Shown: one piece after another, positions 44,605 to 54,500 of the stretch
How positions within the stretch are numbered: position 1 is the stretch's first letter
Layout of the letters: every line of letters begins with the position of its first letter
Source of the DNA: Pedobacter cryoconitis
Lineage (GTDB): Bacteria; Bacteroidota; Bacteroidia; Sphingobacteriales; Sphingobacteriaceae
Assembly (NCBI RefSeq): GCF_014200605.1
Contig: NZ_JACHCE010000002.1
Location: 53,300 to 117,299, forward strand
Reading direction: 5' to 3'
Length of the DNA: 64,000 bases
The notes under the pieces: model-generated
The model's input: the letters and a program-made list of their open reading frames with translations, nothing else
Told to the model about the DNA's origin: nothing
The model's database searches: none
Translations under genes and position numbers: made by a program

Positions 44605-44937
44605 AATTTAAAAATTTCTGTGTTCGTTAACCCTATCGCGGATATAATCAACGATAGTCATGATTGTTGTTCCGGGTGCAAATAATTCCACCACCAGTTA
44701 ATATTACATTATTAAGTTACATTTGTTTTATAAACGTATATAAATCAATCGATACCAGCATTAAGCAGAAAGATTGCAATCAATTTACCCTGTAGTCATG
44801 CCCATCCAGACTGAATTGACTATTAAAACAGGAACAGGTCTATTTAATGTTTTGCTCATTATTACACCGATAATCTATCGTAAATGTAAGTAAATTAGCT
44901 CTTTTATATTAACTTTGAATATAAATTTACAGTTTTT
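44605..44937. other. Divergent promoter region between enoyl-CoA hydratase and glnS genes
   Basis: About 330 bp. A -7 box TAACTTTG at 44910-44917 lies 20 nt before glnS. A second plus-strand TAnnTTTG match (TACATTTG, 44718-44725) is far from any start codon. I see no tRNA, riboswitch or gene. Confidence 0.5.
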
Positions 44938-46599
44938 ATGAGTGAGGAAAGATCATTGAACTTTATTGAAGAGATCATTGAAAACGATTTAAATAGTGGA
45001 AAGTACAAAACTTTAGTTACACGTTTTCCACCTGAACCTAATGGATATTTACATATCGGTCATGCTAAGGCTATTTGTCTGAACTTTGGATTAACCCAGA
45101 AATATGGTGGTTATACCAATCTGAGATTTGATGACACAAATCCTGTGACGGAAAAAACTGAATATGTGGACAGCCAGCAGGAAGATATCAGGTGGCTGGG
45201 TTTTGAATGGAAACATGAATTATATACTTCAGATTATTTTGACACCCTATATGATTTTGCTGTTAAACTAATAGAAAATGGTCTTGCATACGTAGATCAT
45301 GGCACTGCTGATGAAATAGCTGCCCTTAAAGGCACGCCAACAGAGCCAGGTAAAGATAGTCCATACCGCAACCGCAGCGTTGAGGAGAACCTGAGCTTGT
45401 TCAGCAGTATGAAAGCTGGTGAATTTGAAGACGGGGCCTGCATTCTGCGTGCTAAAATTGACATGTCAAGTCCTAATATGCTGATGCGTGATCCGATTAT
45501 TTATCGTATTAAACATGCAGAACATCACCGTACAGGTAACAAATGGTGTATCTATCCAATGTATGACTTTGCGCACGGCCAGAGTGATAGTATTGAGGAA
45601 ATTACACATTCTATATGTACTCTTGAATATGTATCTCACCGCGAACTGTATGACTGGTTTATCGCACAACTGGGTATTTTCCCTTCACACCAATATGAGT
45701 TTGCCCGTTTAAACCTTACTTATACAGTAATGAGTAAACGTAAATTGCTGCAATTAGTGAATGAAGGCGTAGTTACCGGATGGGATGATCCACGCATGCC
45801 TACTATAAGCGGATTGAGAAGAAGAGGTTATACCCCGGAAAGTATCCGTGAATTTTGTGAAAGAATCGGAATTGCTAAAAGAGAAAACCTGATTGAACTG
45901 AGTTTATTGGAATTCTGTATTCGTGAGCATTTAAATAAAACAGCCAACCGTGTAATGGCAGTTCTTGATCCTATTAAATTAGTGATTACAAACTATCCTG
46001 AAGGTAAAGAGGAAATTCTGATTGGTGAAAACAATCCTGAAGCTGAAGATAAAGGCGGTGTGAGAGAAATTCCTTTCAGCAATGAGCTTTGGATCGAACG
46101 TGAGGATTTCATGGAAGAGCCTGCTAAAAAATGGTTCAGACTTGCGCCTGGTGCAATGGTAAGGTTAAAGAACGCTTACATTGTGAAATGTGAAGATTTC
46201 AAAAAGGATGCTGATGGAAACGTGACTGAAATCCACTGTACTTATATCCCTGAATCTAAAAGCGGTGAAGATACCAGTGAAATCCATGTGAAGGGAACAA
46301 TCCACTGGGTGAGTACCAAACATGCTAAAACTGCTGAGATCAGAGTTTATGACCGTTTATTCTCAGTAGAGTCTCCTGACAGTGAAGAAGGTGATTTCAA
46401 AGATTATCTGCATCCTGATAGCGTGAAAGTTATTAAAGAAGCTTATATCGAACCTTATCTTGCAGGTGCTGACCTTGAATCAAGATATCAGTTTATCCGT
46501 AAAGGATATTACTGCCTGGACAAGGATTCTACTACCGATCATTTGGTATTCAATCAAACTGTTGGTTTGAAAGATGCCTGGGCAAAAGCGAAAAAATAA
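44938..46599 (+). CDS. glnS: Glutamine--tRNA ligase
   Basis: A 553-residue class I synthetase. The HIGH motif is HIGHAKAI near residue 40, after [11 protein letters not shown], which is typical of GlnRS rather than GluRS; the KMSKS-like motif is VMSKRKL mid-protein. The C-terminal two-barrel anticodon-binding domain is complete. Because gltX is also in the window, direct charging of tRNA-Gln is likely, though an amidotransferase route elsewhere cannot be excluded. Confidence 0.96.
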   Translation: MSEERSLNFIEEIIENDLNSGKYKTLVTRFPPEPNGYLHIGHAKAICLNFGLTQKYGGYTNLRFDDTNPVTEKTEYVDSQQEDIRWLGFEWKHELYTSDYFDTLYDFAVKLIENGLAYVDHGTADEIAALKGTPTEPGKDSPYRNRSVEENLSLFSSMKAGEFEDGACILRAKIDMSSPNMLMRDPIIYRIKHAEHHRTGNKWCIYPMYDFAHGQSDSIEEITHSICTLEYVSHRELYDWFIAQLGIFPSHQYEFARLNLTYTVMSKRKLLQLVNEGVVTGWDDPRMPTISGLRRRGYTPESIREFCERIGIAKRENLIELSLLEFCIREHLNKTANRVMAVLDPIKLVITNYPEGKEEILIGENNPEAEDKGGVREIPFSNELWIEREDFMEEPAKKWFRLAPGAMVRLKNAYIVKCEDFKKDADGNVTEIHCTYIPESKSGEDTSEIHVKGTIHWVSTKHAKTAEIRVYDRLFSVESPDSEEGDFKDYLHPDSVKVIKEAYIEPYLAGADLESRYQFIRKGYYCLDKDSTTDHLVFNQTVGLKDAWAKAKK

Positions 46600-46611
46600 C
46601 TATTAAAATGT

Positions 46612-46632
46612 CCCTGATTTTCTAAATCAGGG
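46612..46632 (+). terminator. First hairpin after glnS
   Basis: CCCTGATTT and AAATCAGGG with a TCT loop form a short hairpin before the longer one. Few T follow. Confidence 0.5.
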
Positions 46633-46633
46633 T

Positions 46634-46681
46634 TTAAAATACAAAGGCCGCATCATTACTGATGCGGCCTTTGTATTTTAA
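46634..46681. terminator. Bidirectional long-stem terminator (glnS / amidase)
   Basis: Perfect 22-bp stem (46634-46655 and 46660-46681) with a TTAC loop. The right arm covers the amidase stop codon at 46678-46680, so it acts at the very end of that gene. Confidence 0.85.
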
Positions 46682-47508
46682 TACTTTTTATAAAGGTTAA
46701 ATAAAATCATCTTATCTCCGTCAGTCAATACAGGACTGATGTCTGTCTGTACAAAGTGGCGCTTAAACGCAACAATTGCTGCTGGCAGATTACTTACATC
46801 ATAACCGATAATACGCAAGGCAATTGCCGGATCAAATTCTACAGGGGGGATTTGCAGTATAGGATCGTACCACAATCCAAATCCTTTGTCAGCAAGCTGT
46901 TTCCATGGAAACTTATTAGGATCCTGCTTACGTTTTGGGGCTATATCCGAATGTCCGATAATATTTGATGTTGGAATATTATACTTTTTCTTCAGGGAAG
47001 TCAGCAGAGATAACAGGCTGTTCATCTGTGCATCAGAATATGGTTCATTTCCATTGTTATCCAGCTCAATTCCAAGAGAACAAGAATTTAAATCATATTC
47101 ATTCCCCCATTTAGCAACTCCAGCATGGTTTGCACGCAGATAATCATTTACCATTTGCACTACTTTACCATCTCTTCCAACAATATAGTGTGCGCTGGTT
47201 TGTGTCTCCTTCTTAATAAAAGCTCTGATTGTTCCTTCTGTGGAAGTCATAGCCGTATGATGAATAATAATGAAGTTAGGTTTACGTATACCAAAATTCA
47301 CAGAGCCAACAAAAGACTGCTGATCAGCTGGCAACGTCTCAATATTCTGGTTAAGCGGAGGCATAGCCGTCAGGATTTCACCAAATTCTTTAGCCTGGCT
47401 TTTATAGATCTTATTGGTTGCTGCATATTTATTTGTTGAACAGGCGGCTAGAAAAAGCACAGGCATGCTCAACAGTAAAATATTTTTACTTAGGTGGATT
47501 TGTTTCAT
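46678..47508 (-). CDS. N-acetylmuramoyl-L-alanine amidase lipoprotein
   Basis: The 276-residue protein has a lipoprotein signal (LFLAAC, lipid Cys at about residue 23). The amidase-2 zinc site is built from IIHHTAMTS, HAGVAKWG and GHSDIAPKRKQDPN, the AmpD/PGRP pattern. It probably cleaves peptidoglycan peptides at the outer membrane's inner face. Divergent from the M49-like lipoprotein gene, 115 bp away. Confidence 0.9.
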   Translation of the reverse strand: MKQIHLSKNILLLSMPVLFLAACSTNKYAATNKIYKSQAKEFGEILTAMPPLNQNIETLPADQQSFVGSVNFGIRKPNFIIIHHTAMTSTEGTIRAFIKKETQTSAHYIVGRDGKVVQMVNDYLRANHAGVAKWGNEYDLNSCSLGIELDNNGNEPYSDAQMNSLLSLLTSLKKKYNIPTSNIIGHSDIAPKRKQDPNKFPWKQLADKGFGLWYDPILQIPPVEFDPAIALRIIGYDVSNLPAAIVAFKRHFVQTDISPVLTDGDKMILFNLYKKY

Positions 47509-47623
47509 AACAGGTAATTATAACGGTGAAATTACTAATAATAACATAAATGTATTAGAATACGCTAATCTTTATGCCCGGCTTATTATTTTTCCTAATT
47601 TAGTTGCGTTATAAAAAATTACC

Positions 47624-49312
47624 ATGAGCAAAACTACCAAAGCAGCCTTATTTTTAGCAGGATGCTCGATCGTTGCAGGTTTAGGATCCTGTACTAATAC
47701 ATCGGGGACCAAGACGGCTACAACTACTACAGAGAAGCCAAGTGCAGTCAAAGACAGTTTACAGGAATATGTCCACAAAAGACTGGACATTTATGAAACC
47801 GTTAAATTAACGACCAACCTGAATGCATTAAGTGCTAATGAGCGCAAAATACTTCCTTTGCTTATTCAAGCGGCACAAATTATGGATGAATTGTTCTGGA
47901 AACAAGCCTATCCACAACGTGACAGCCTGATGGCAGGATTGAAAGATGAAAAAACTAAAGAGTTTGTAAGAATAAATTACGGTCCATGGGACAGGCTGAA
48001 TGGCGATAAACCATTCATAGCTGGTATTGGGGCCAAACCAGAAGGAGCGTCATTTTATCCTGCAGGTATGACTAAAGCAGACCTGGATAAATCTACTTTA
48101 AAAGATAAGTTCAACGCATATTCTGTAATTCAAAAAGACTCAGCAGGAAAGCTGGTAAGTGTTCCTTATCACGTTTTATTTGCATCAGAACTACAGAGAG
48201 CATCCAGTTTATTAAAACAGGCAGCGCTCATGACTGAGGATACAGGTTTCAAAAAATACCTGAACCTTAGAGCCGATGCGTTAATGAATGATAATTTTAC
48301 GGCAAGTGATTATGCATGGCTGGATATGAAAACCAATATTCTGGATATCGTTATCGGCCCTATTGAGAATTACGAAGATAAAATGTTTAATGCACGTACT
48401 TCTTATGAAGCCTATGTTTTAGTCAAAGACAAAGTTTGGAGTAAACGTCTGGCAAAATATGTAAGTATGTTACCAGAATTACAAAAAGGATTACCTGTTG
48501 CAGAAAAATATAAAAAAGAAAAACCAGGTACAGATTCAGAATTAAACGCTTATGATGTAGTTTATTATGCTGGAGATTGTAATGCAGGATCAAAAACAAT
48601 AGCTGTTAATTTACCGAATGATGAGGTTATCCAACAGAAAAAAGGTACACGCAGATCACAATTGAAAAATGCAATGAAAGCTAAATTCGATAAGATTTTA
48701 GTACCTATTGCAGCAGAACTGATCGATAAAGATCAGCAGCAGTATATAAATTTTGATGCTTTTTTTGCAAATGTTATGTTTCATGAAGTAGCACACGGCC
48801 TGGGTATCAAAAATACGGTTAACGGCAAAGGTTTTGTAAAAGAAGCCCTTAAAGAACAATCTGGCTGGCTGGAAGAAGGGAAAGCAGATATCCTGGGGCT
48901 TTATATGGTCACAGGCTTATTGAAAAAAGGTGAGCTGACAGGTGATATTAAGACCTATTACACCACCTTTATGGCCGGCTTGCTTCGTTCAGTAAGATTT
49001 GGTGCTTCAAGTGCCCATGGTAAAGCAAATATGCAATGCTTTAACTTCTTCAAAGAGAAAGGTGCATTCGTAAGAACAGCAAACGGAACTTACAAAGTAG
49101 ATTTCGCGAAATTCCAGACCGCGATGAATGAGCTGAGCAATGTGATCCTTACCTTACAGGGAAATGGAGACAGAGCTGCAGTAGAAAAAGTACAAAAAAC
49201 TTATGCAGTAATCAGCCCTGAGTTACAGGCAGATTTAGAGAGGCTGAGTAAAAAAGGAATTCCGGTTGATATTATCTTTGAACAGGGAGTTGACGTACTA
49301 GGCGTAAAATAA
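47624..49312 (+). CDS. M49-like (dipeptidyl-peptidase III family) zinc peptidase lipoprotein
   Basis: A 562-residue protein with a lipoprotein signal (GLGSC, lipid Cys at about 23). The metal site is FHEVAHGLG (HExxH) followed about 30 residues later by EEGKADILGLY. Classical DPP III has HELLGH, that is HExxxH, and an EExxxxE/D motif. This shorter HEVAH version belongs to the NUDIX-free M49-like group. Specificity is uncertain; peptide hydrolysis in the periplasm is a reasonable inference. Confidence 0.78.
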   Translation: MSKTTKAALFLAGCSIVAGLGSCTNTSGTKTATTTTEKPSAVKDSLQEYVHKRLDIYETVKLTTNLNALSANERKILPLLIQAAQIMDELFWKQAYPQRDSLMAGLKDEKTKEFVRINYGPWDRLNGDKPFIAGIGAKPEGASFYPAGMTKADLDKSTLKDKFNAYSVIQKDSAGKLVSVPYHVLFASELQRASSLLKQAALMTEDTGFKKYLNLRADALMNDNFTASDYAWLDMKTNILDIVIGPIENYEDKMFNARTSYEAYVLVKDKVWSKRLAKYVSMLPELQKGLPVAEKYKKEKPGTDSELNAYDVVYYAGDCNAGSKTIAVNLPNDEVIQQKKGTRRSQLKNAMKAKFDKILVPIAAELIDKDQQQYINFDAFFANVMFHEVAHGLGIKNTVNGKGFVKEALKEQSGWLEEGKADILGLYMVTGLLKKGELTGDIKTYYTTFMAGLLRSVRFGASSAHGKANMQCFNFFKEKGAFVRTANGTYKVDFAKFQTAMNELSNVILTLQGNGDRAAVEKVQKTYAVISPELQADLERLSKKGIPVDIIFEQGVDVLGVK

Positions 49313-49326
49313 ATCCTGATTATATC

Positions 49327-49367
49327 AAAAGCCCTCGTCATATGTAATAACTATGACGAGGGCTTTT
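49327..49367. terminator. Bidirectional terminator (M49 peptidase / response regulator)
   Basis: AAAAGCCCTCGTCATA (49327-49342) and TATGACGAGGGCTTTT (49352-49367) make a perfect 16-bp stem with a 9-nt loop between convergent genes. Confidence 0.88.
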
Positions 49368-49379
49368 TGATTAAATATT

Positions 49380-49748
49380 TTAAGCGGGAAGGTGTTTCAG
49401 TATAATATTTTCAAGTTCCTGAATATCGAAGGGTTTCGATAAATAGCCATCTGCGCCAGCTTGCTCTGCAAGGGACATGACATCATTATTTGCAGAAAAA
49501 TAGATAACTGGTATATTTTTAAGCTTTTCATCACTTTTTAGCGCTCTGGTGGCATCAATACCACCTACGTCAGGTAACCAGTTATCCATAAAAATAATAT
49601 CCGGTATATAAGCCATAACCTGATCTATGATATTATTTGAAGTAGAAGAGGTTTTGATCTCATAACCTGCATCCTCCAAAATAAAGGTACATAGTTCAAG
49701 GATGTCAGTGTTATCATCAAAAATGAATACTTTTTTTTGTTCGGCCAT
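49380..49748 (-). CDS. Stand-alone response regulator (receiver domain)
   Basis: A 122-residue receiver domain: acidic pocket FDDN, phosphorylation Asp in DIIFMDNWLPD, Thr/Ser in YFSANND and Lys in YLSKPFD. No output domain, so it must act through protein contacts. It is the last gene of the CheB/CheR/hybrid kinase locus. Confidence 0.88.
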   Translation of the reverse strand: MAEQKKVFIFDDNTDILELCTFILEDAGYEIKTSSTSNNIIDQVMAYIPDIIFMDNWLPDVGGIDATRALKSDEKLKNIPVIYFSANNDVMSLAEQAGADGYLSKPFDIQELENIILKHLPA

Positions 49749-49761
49749 TTAACAGTGTAGA

Positions 49762-50325
49762 TTAGGACAACAAATTTATGAATTCCGCCATATCTTCAAT
49801 GCGTAAAGTGTAATCTATTTTAGCATGTATAGAAGCTTGTTGCGGCATATAGGAAACTTGTGCTGTTGCAGGGTCCTGAATTGCTGTAATTCCACCCCAT
49901 GCTTTTGCACTAATCAGGCCATTTACCCCATCAGAATTAGATCCTGACAGCAATAAACAGACTAATTTGTCCTGGTAAACTTCGGCGGCTGTTTGAAAGG
50001 TAGCATCAATTGCAGGCCGCGAGTAATTTATTTTCTCTGAATAATCAAGAGAGAAACTTTTGTCTTTTTCAATAAGTGTATGATAATCTGAAGGTGCAAC
50101 GTAAATTGTTCCGGCTAAAATGGGCTCTTTTTCATCAATTTCTTTAACGATCAGTCCCGTTTTTCCCGAGAGCAGTTCAGGTAGCAGTGAATCCGCGCCA
50201 TGTTTTCTGTGAACAACGATAATAATAGGAAAACTAAGTGTATAGTCAAGCCCTGGCAATACCTTTAAAAGTACATCCAGGCTTCCGGCAGAGCCTCCTA
50301 TGATTAAAGCGTCACATTTTTCCAT
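49762..50325 (-). CDS. cheB: CheB-type methylesterase domain protein
   Basis: A 187-residue protein containing only the catalytic domain of CheB: nucleophile in IGGSAGSLD, His in VVHRKHG and Asp in SGSNSDGVNGL. The receiver domain of chemotactic CheB is absent. It overlaps the CheR gene by one base. No chemoreceptor gene is adjacent, so the target is probably a kinase or another protein of this locus. Confidence 0.9.
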   Translation of the reverse strand: MEKCDALIIGGSAGSLDVLLKVLPGLDYTLSFPIIIVVHRKHGADSLLPELLSGKTGLIVKEIDEKEPILAGTIYVAPSDYHTLIEKDKSFSLDYSEKINYSRPAIDATFQTAAEVYQDKLVCLLLSGSNSDGVNGLISAKAWGGITAIQDPATAQVSYMPQQASIHAKIDYTLRIEDMAEFINLLS

Positions 50326-51152
50326 CAGCTTATCTTCCTCCAGATTTTTTCTGCAGGAATCCTTTTATAATTTTTAGAAAGGGGAGAAAAATCAAGAGTC
50401 TCCTTACTTCCTAAGGCAAGATAACCTAATCCTTCCAGGCTTTCATCAAAAAGGCCCAAAACCTTATGCTGAAGATCTCTGTCAAAGTAAATCAGCACAT
50501 TACGGCATAAAATAAGTTGAAATTCATTAAAAGAATGATCTGATACCAGATTATGTGTAGAAAAAATGATCTTGCTTTTTAACTCATCACTAAATTTCGC
50601 CAGAGAATAATTTGCTGTATAATAACTTGAAAAATCTTTTGTCCCTCCGGATAGAATATAGTTTTCCGAATACTGTTTCATCTGGCTCATTGCAAACATG
50701 CTCTGTGCCGCCTTCTCCAATACAACAGGGTTTAAATCTGTCGCATAGATCAAAGACTTATGCAATAGATTCAATTCTTTCAGAATAATTGAAATAGAAT
50801 AAGCTTCTTCACCTGTCGAACAGCCAGCCAGCCAGATCCTGATAAAAGGATACGTACCCAGATTAGGAAGGACAACATCTCTCAACGTTTTAAAGAAACC
50901 CGGATCCCTGAACATCTCAGTCACATTTACAGTAATCTGCTCAACAAATCTCTTAAAATAAAAGTTATCATTGTTTATTTTGTACCGGAACTCAGCAAAG
51001 CTTACCTGCTTATCCAGTGAATATAACCTCAATATTCTTCTTTTAATAGAAGCTTTGGAATACCCTGTAAAATCGTACCCGTAATTTTCCAGCAGGTCTG
51101 CCAGCAAAACTTCGATTTGCTCATCAGTAATCACACATAATTCCTGGCTCAT
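50325..51152 (-). CDS. cheR: CheR-type methyltransferase
   Basis: The 275-residue protein has the small N-terminal helical domain (GYDFTGYSKASIKRRILR) and the SAM domain with WLAGCSTGEEAYSISI and LILCRNVLIYFD. It methylates glutamates of receptors in classical systems. It follows the receiver gene with no gap and overlaps cheB, so the two should be coordinately made. Confidence 0.93.
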   Translation of the reverse strand: MSQELCVITDEQIEVLLADLLENYGYDFTGYSKASIKRRILRLYSLDKQVSFAEFRYKINNDNFYFKRFVEQITVNVTEMFRDPGFFKTLRDVVLPNLGTYPFIRIWLAGCSTGEEAYSISIILKELNLLHKSLIYATDLNPVVLEKAAQSMFAMSQMKQYSENYILSGGTKDFSSYYTANYSLAKFSDELKSKIIFSTHNLVSDHSFNEFQLILCRNVLIYFDRDLQHKVLGLFDESLEGLGYLALGSKETLDFSPLSKNYKRIPAEKIWRKIS

Positions 51153-51521
51153 TTAAATATATTTAGCTAATAAAGCTGTTAAACTGTCTACATTAATAGG
51201 TTTTGACACATAGCCAACAGCACCTGCATTCAGACAGCGTTCTTTATCCCCAAGCATCGCCTGCGCTGTAACAGCAATCACTGGAATATCTTTTAATTCC
51301 GGATCTTTGCCCATAATAGCCATCGCTTCATATCCATCCATTCCCGGCATCATCATGTCCATTAATACCACAGCAATATCTTTTTGTTCTTCGAGCAGCT
51401 GCAGCCCTTCTTCTCCCCCAATCGCCGAAAGACACTGATAACCTTTTGATTTTAATACTGCCTTTAATGCAAAGATATTCCGGTTATCGTCATCTATAAT
51501 TAATATTCTCTTCTTTTCCAT
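51153..51521 (-). CDS. Stand-alone response regulator (receiver domain)
   Basis: A 122-residue receiver: IDDDNRN pocket, phosphorylation Asp in VLMDMMMPGMDGYEA, Thr-Ala in VTAQAM and Lys in YVSKPI. It closely resembles the third receiver of the upstream hybrid kinase (MDMMMPEMDGYES, VTAKAM), suggesting origin by duplication. 22 bp after the kinase. Confidence 0.9.
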   Translation of the reverse strand: MEKKRILIIDDDNRNIFALKAVLKSKGYQCLSAIGGEEGLQLLEEQKDIAVVLMDMMMPGMDGYEAMAIMGKDPELKDIPVIAVTAQAMLGDKERCLNAGAVGYVSKPINVDSLTALLAKYI

Positions 51522-51543
51522 ACCTTAATACAGGGTGGTTTTT

Positions 51544-54500
51544 TTAATTTTTATCATAAAGCCATACACGCAATAAAGAAATCAACTGATCTACATCAAC
51601 CGGTTTGGAGATGTAATCAGATGCACCTGCGGCTATGCATTTTTCCCTATCCCCCATCATTGCTTTCGCAGTAACAGCCAAAACAGGTAGATGTTTAAAC
51701 GCATTTATTTTTCTGATTTCCTTTGTACTCTCATATCCGTCCATCTCCGGCATCATCATATCCATGAGCACAATATCTACAGAAGGATTATCTTTAAGCA
51801 AAGACAGAGCCTCTTTTCCGTCCGTAGCAGCCAATACTTTCATCTTATGCTGCTCAAGGGCTTTGGTCAGTGAAAAAATATTCCTGACATCATCATCAGC
51901 AATCAATACCGTCTTATTATGCAGCACCTCATACAGTCCGCCTAAAGTCTCTTTCGCTTTTTTAGTTTTGCTTTCTATAGATTTTTCTTCCACTAAATGC
52001 AGGAAAAGTCCCGCTTCATCCAGAATACGCTGATAAGAATGTGCTGTCTTTACCACAATAGAGTCTGCATACTGCTTGATCCTTCGTTCTTCGCCCTGCG
52101 AGAGATTCTTACCTGTAAAAATAATGATCGGAAGATTCTCCAGTCCATGACTCTTTTTAATCGTTTCAAGCGTCAGATAAGCATTTTTATCAGGAATACC
52201 CATATCCAGAATCACACAGTCAACTTCTTTGCGGTGAAGCGCATCAACGCTTTGCACCACATTATTGACTACCTCTGTTTGTATATCATGGTTACTTAAG
52301 AAATAACTAAGTGCCTTAGCATGCTGCTCATTTTCTTCAACAATCAGTACCTTTTTAGGATGACGGCTTAAAGCATGTTCCAGCTTTTGAAAAATCTGCT
52401 GCATATGTTCCAGCGCAATCGGCTTATTGATAAAATCTACCGCCCCTTTCAGCAAACTTTCTTTCTTCACTTCGAGTGAAGACATAATATGTACAGGAAT
52501 AGGTCTTGTTGCCGGATTCGCTTTCAGTTCTTCCATAACCTGCCAGCCATCTTTTACCGGAAGCTGAATATCAAGCAAAATTGCCAGCGGTTTATAATGA
52601 TTAGCCAGATCAATTCCAATATCACCTCTTACAGCAACTACCCCTTTATAATTGCGTTTCCGTGTAAAGTTTAATAATGCTTTGGCAAACGCAGTATCAT
52701 CTTCAATAATCAGAATGATTTTGTCGCCCTTAACAATATTTGCCCGGTCATCTTCAATTTCCTGTGGGATATGATCTACAGTGAACCGTTCTGGTAATCT
52801 GGACTCTTCTGTTTCAATTTCCGAAATATCGGTATAGTCATAAGCTGCGTTAATTTCTTCTTCCAGCTCAGCAGCAATACCATCGACTGGCAGGGTCAGG
52901 ATGAAAGTACTGCCTGCATTTTCTGCACTGTTCAGTTCTATTTCACCACCTAACAACTTGGCCAGTTCACGGCTGATAGAAAGTCCTAGCCCTGTACCGC
53001 CAAATTTCCTTCTTGTTGAACCATCTGCCTGCTGAAAGGCTTCAAATACCAGGCCTTGTTTAGCTATAGGAATGCCAATACCAGTATCTGTTACCTTGAA
53101 AATCATAGCATTATTAGCCAGATCTCCTTTAATGTTTAAGATTACACTTCCTTTAGCAGTAAACTTAATTGCATTGGACAATAAGTTCTTTAAGATCTGC
53201 TCCAGACGCATTTTATCCGTATGGAGTTTTAAGCCCTCTTCTTCCATTTCGATCCTGAACTCCAGGTTTTTATTTTTTGCTATCGGATTGAATAAAGAAC
53301 GCATATCTGATGAGACTTCAGTTAAGCTGATATCAGCCAGCTCGAGTTTCATTTTCCCTGCCTCTATCTTGGACAGGTCCAGAATCTCATCTATCAGTCC
53401 TAATAACCCCTGTCCGGAACTTTGAATCACCTCAGCATACTCAATATATTCAGGATCAAGTTCTTCATTATCAGACATCAATTTAGAAAGTAATAAAATA
53501 GAATTTAAAGGTGTCCTTAACTCATGGGACATATTTGCCAGGAACTCTGATTTATACTTCGTACTTTGTTCCAGTTGTTCTGATTTCTGCTGAATCTCCA
53601 CATTATGTTCATGGATCATCTGATTTTTTTCTTCCAGTAAAGTAGTTCTTTCTTCTAACTCCTGGTTACTTTGTAAAAGCTCTTCCTGCTGTACACGAAG
53701 CTCTTCTTCTGAAGTCTGGATCTTTTGCGTTTGTGCTTCGAGTTCAGCATTTAACCCTTCCAGCTCACTATGCTGTGCCTGTAATTCTTCTGCCTGCGCC
53801 TGTGTCTCTTCCAGAAAATCCTGTAATCTTTTACGGTTTTGAGCCACATGAACAGCAACACCAATATTTGCCGATATATTATTAAAAAAGTCTAATTGTA
53901 ATTGGCTAAATGTATTTAAAGAGCCAAACTCCATTACTCCTACAATGACCTTATCTCTGACAATAGGTATAGCTACAATATTTTTAGGTTTAGTATTTCC
54001 GGCAGCATAGCTAATAGTCAGCTCACCATCAGGAATATCGTTTAACAGCAACTGTTTACCCGATTTTAATGCTTGTCCGACCAGTCCCTCGCCTTGTTTC
54101 AGCGTATCTCTGCGCTGATCTGCAGTAAGGGCATAACTTCCTCTCAAATGAAGCAGGCGGTCCTCTTCCAGGATATAAAATGCAGCTATCTGAGCATCAG
54201 TATGCTGGATTATATTCTCCAGAATGTCATTAGCCAGCATATCTACACTTTTTTCCCCTACCATTTTATCATTCAGGCTGGCAATCCCGGATTGCAGCCA
54301 TTCTTTGTCAGCCAGTAAGGAGAACGAATACTGTAAAGATTCTGCCATTGAATTTAAGGAGACTGCTAAGCGGCCTAAACCATCTTCTGATAGTTCATCC
54401 AGTCTGATCAGATAATTTCCGCTAGAAATCTGAGCCGCTATTTCCTGAATTACACGGATCCTTCGGTCAACTTCTTTATTAGTCTCTTCTAATTCCTCCT

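Noticed and set aside
44640-44700. Possible tRNA fragment in the echA-glnS gap
   Set aside because: A TTCCGGGTGCAAAT-like stretch resembled a T-arm, but no acceptor, D or anticodon stem could be folded around it.
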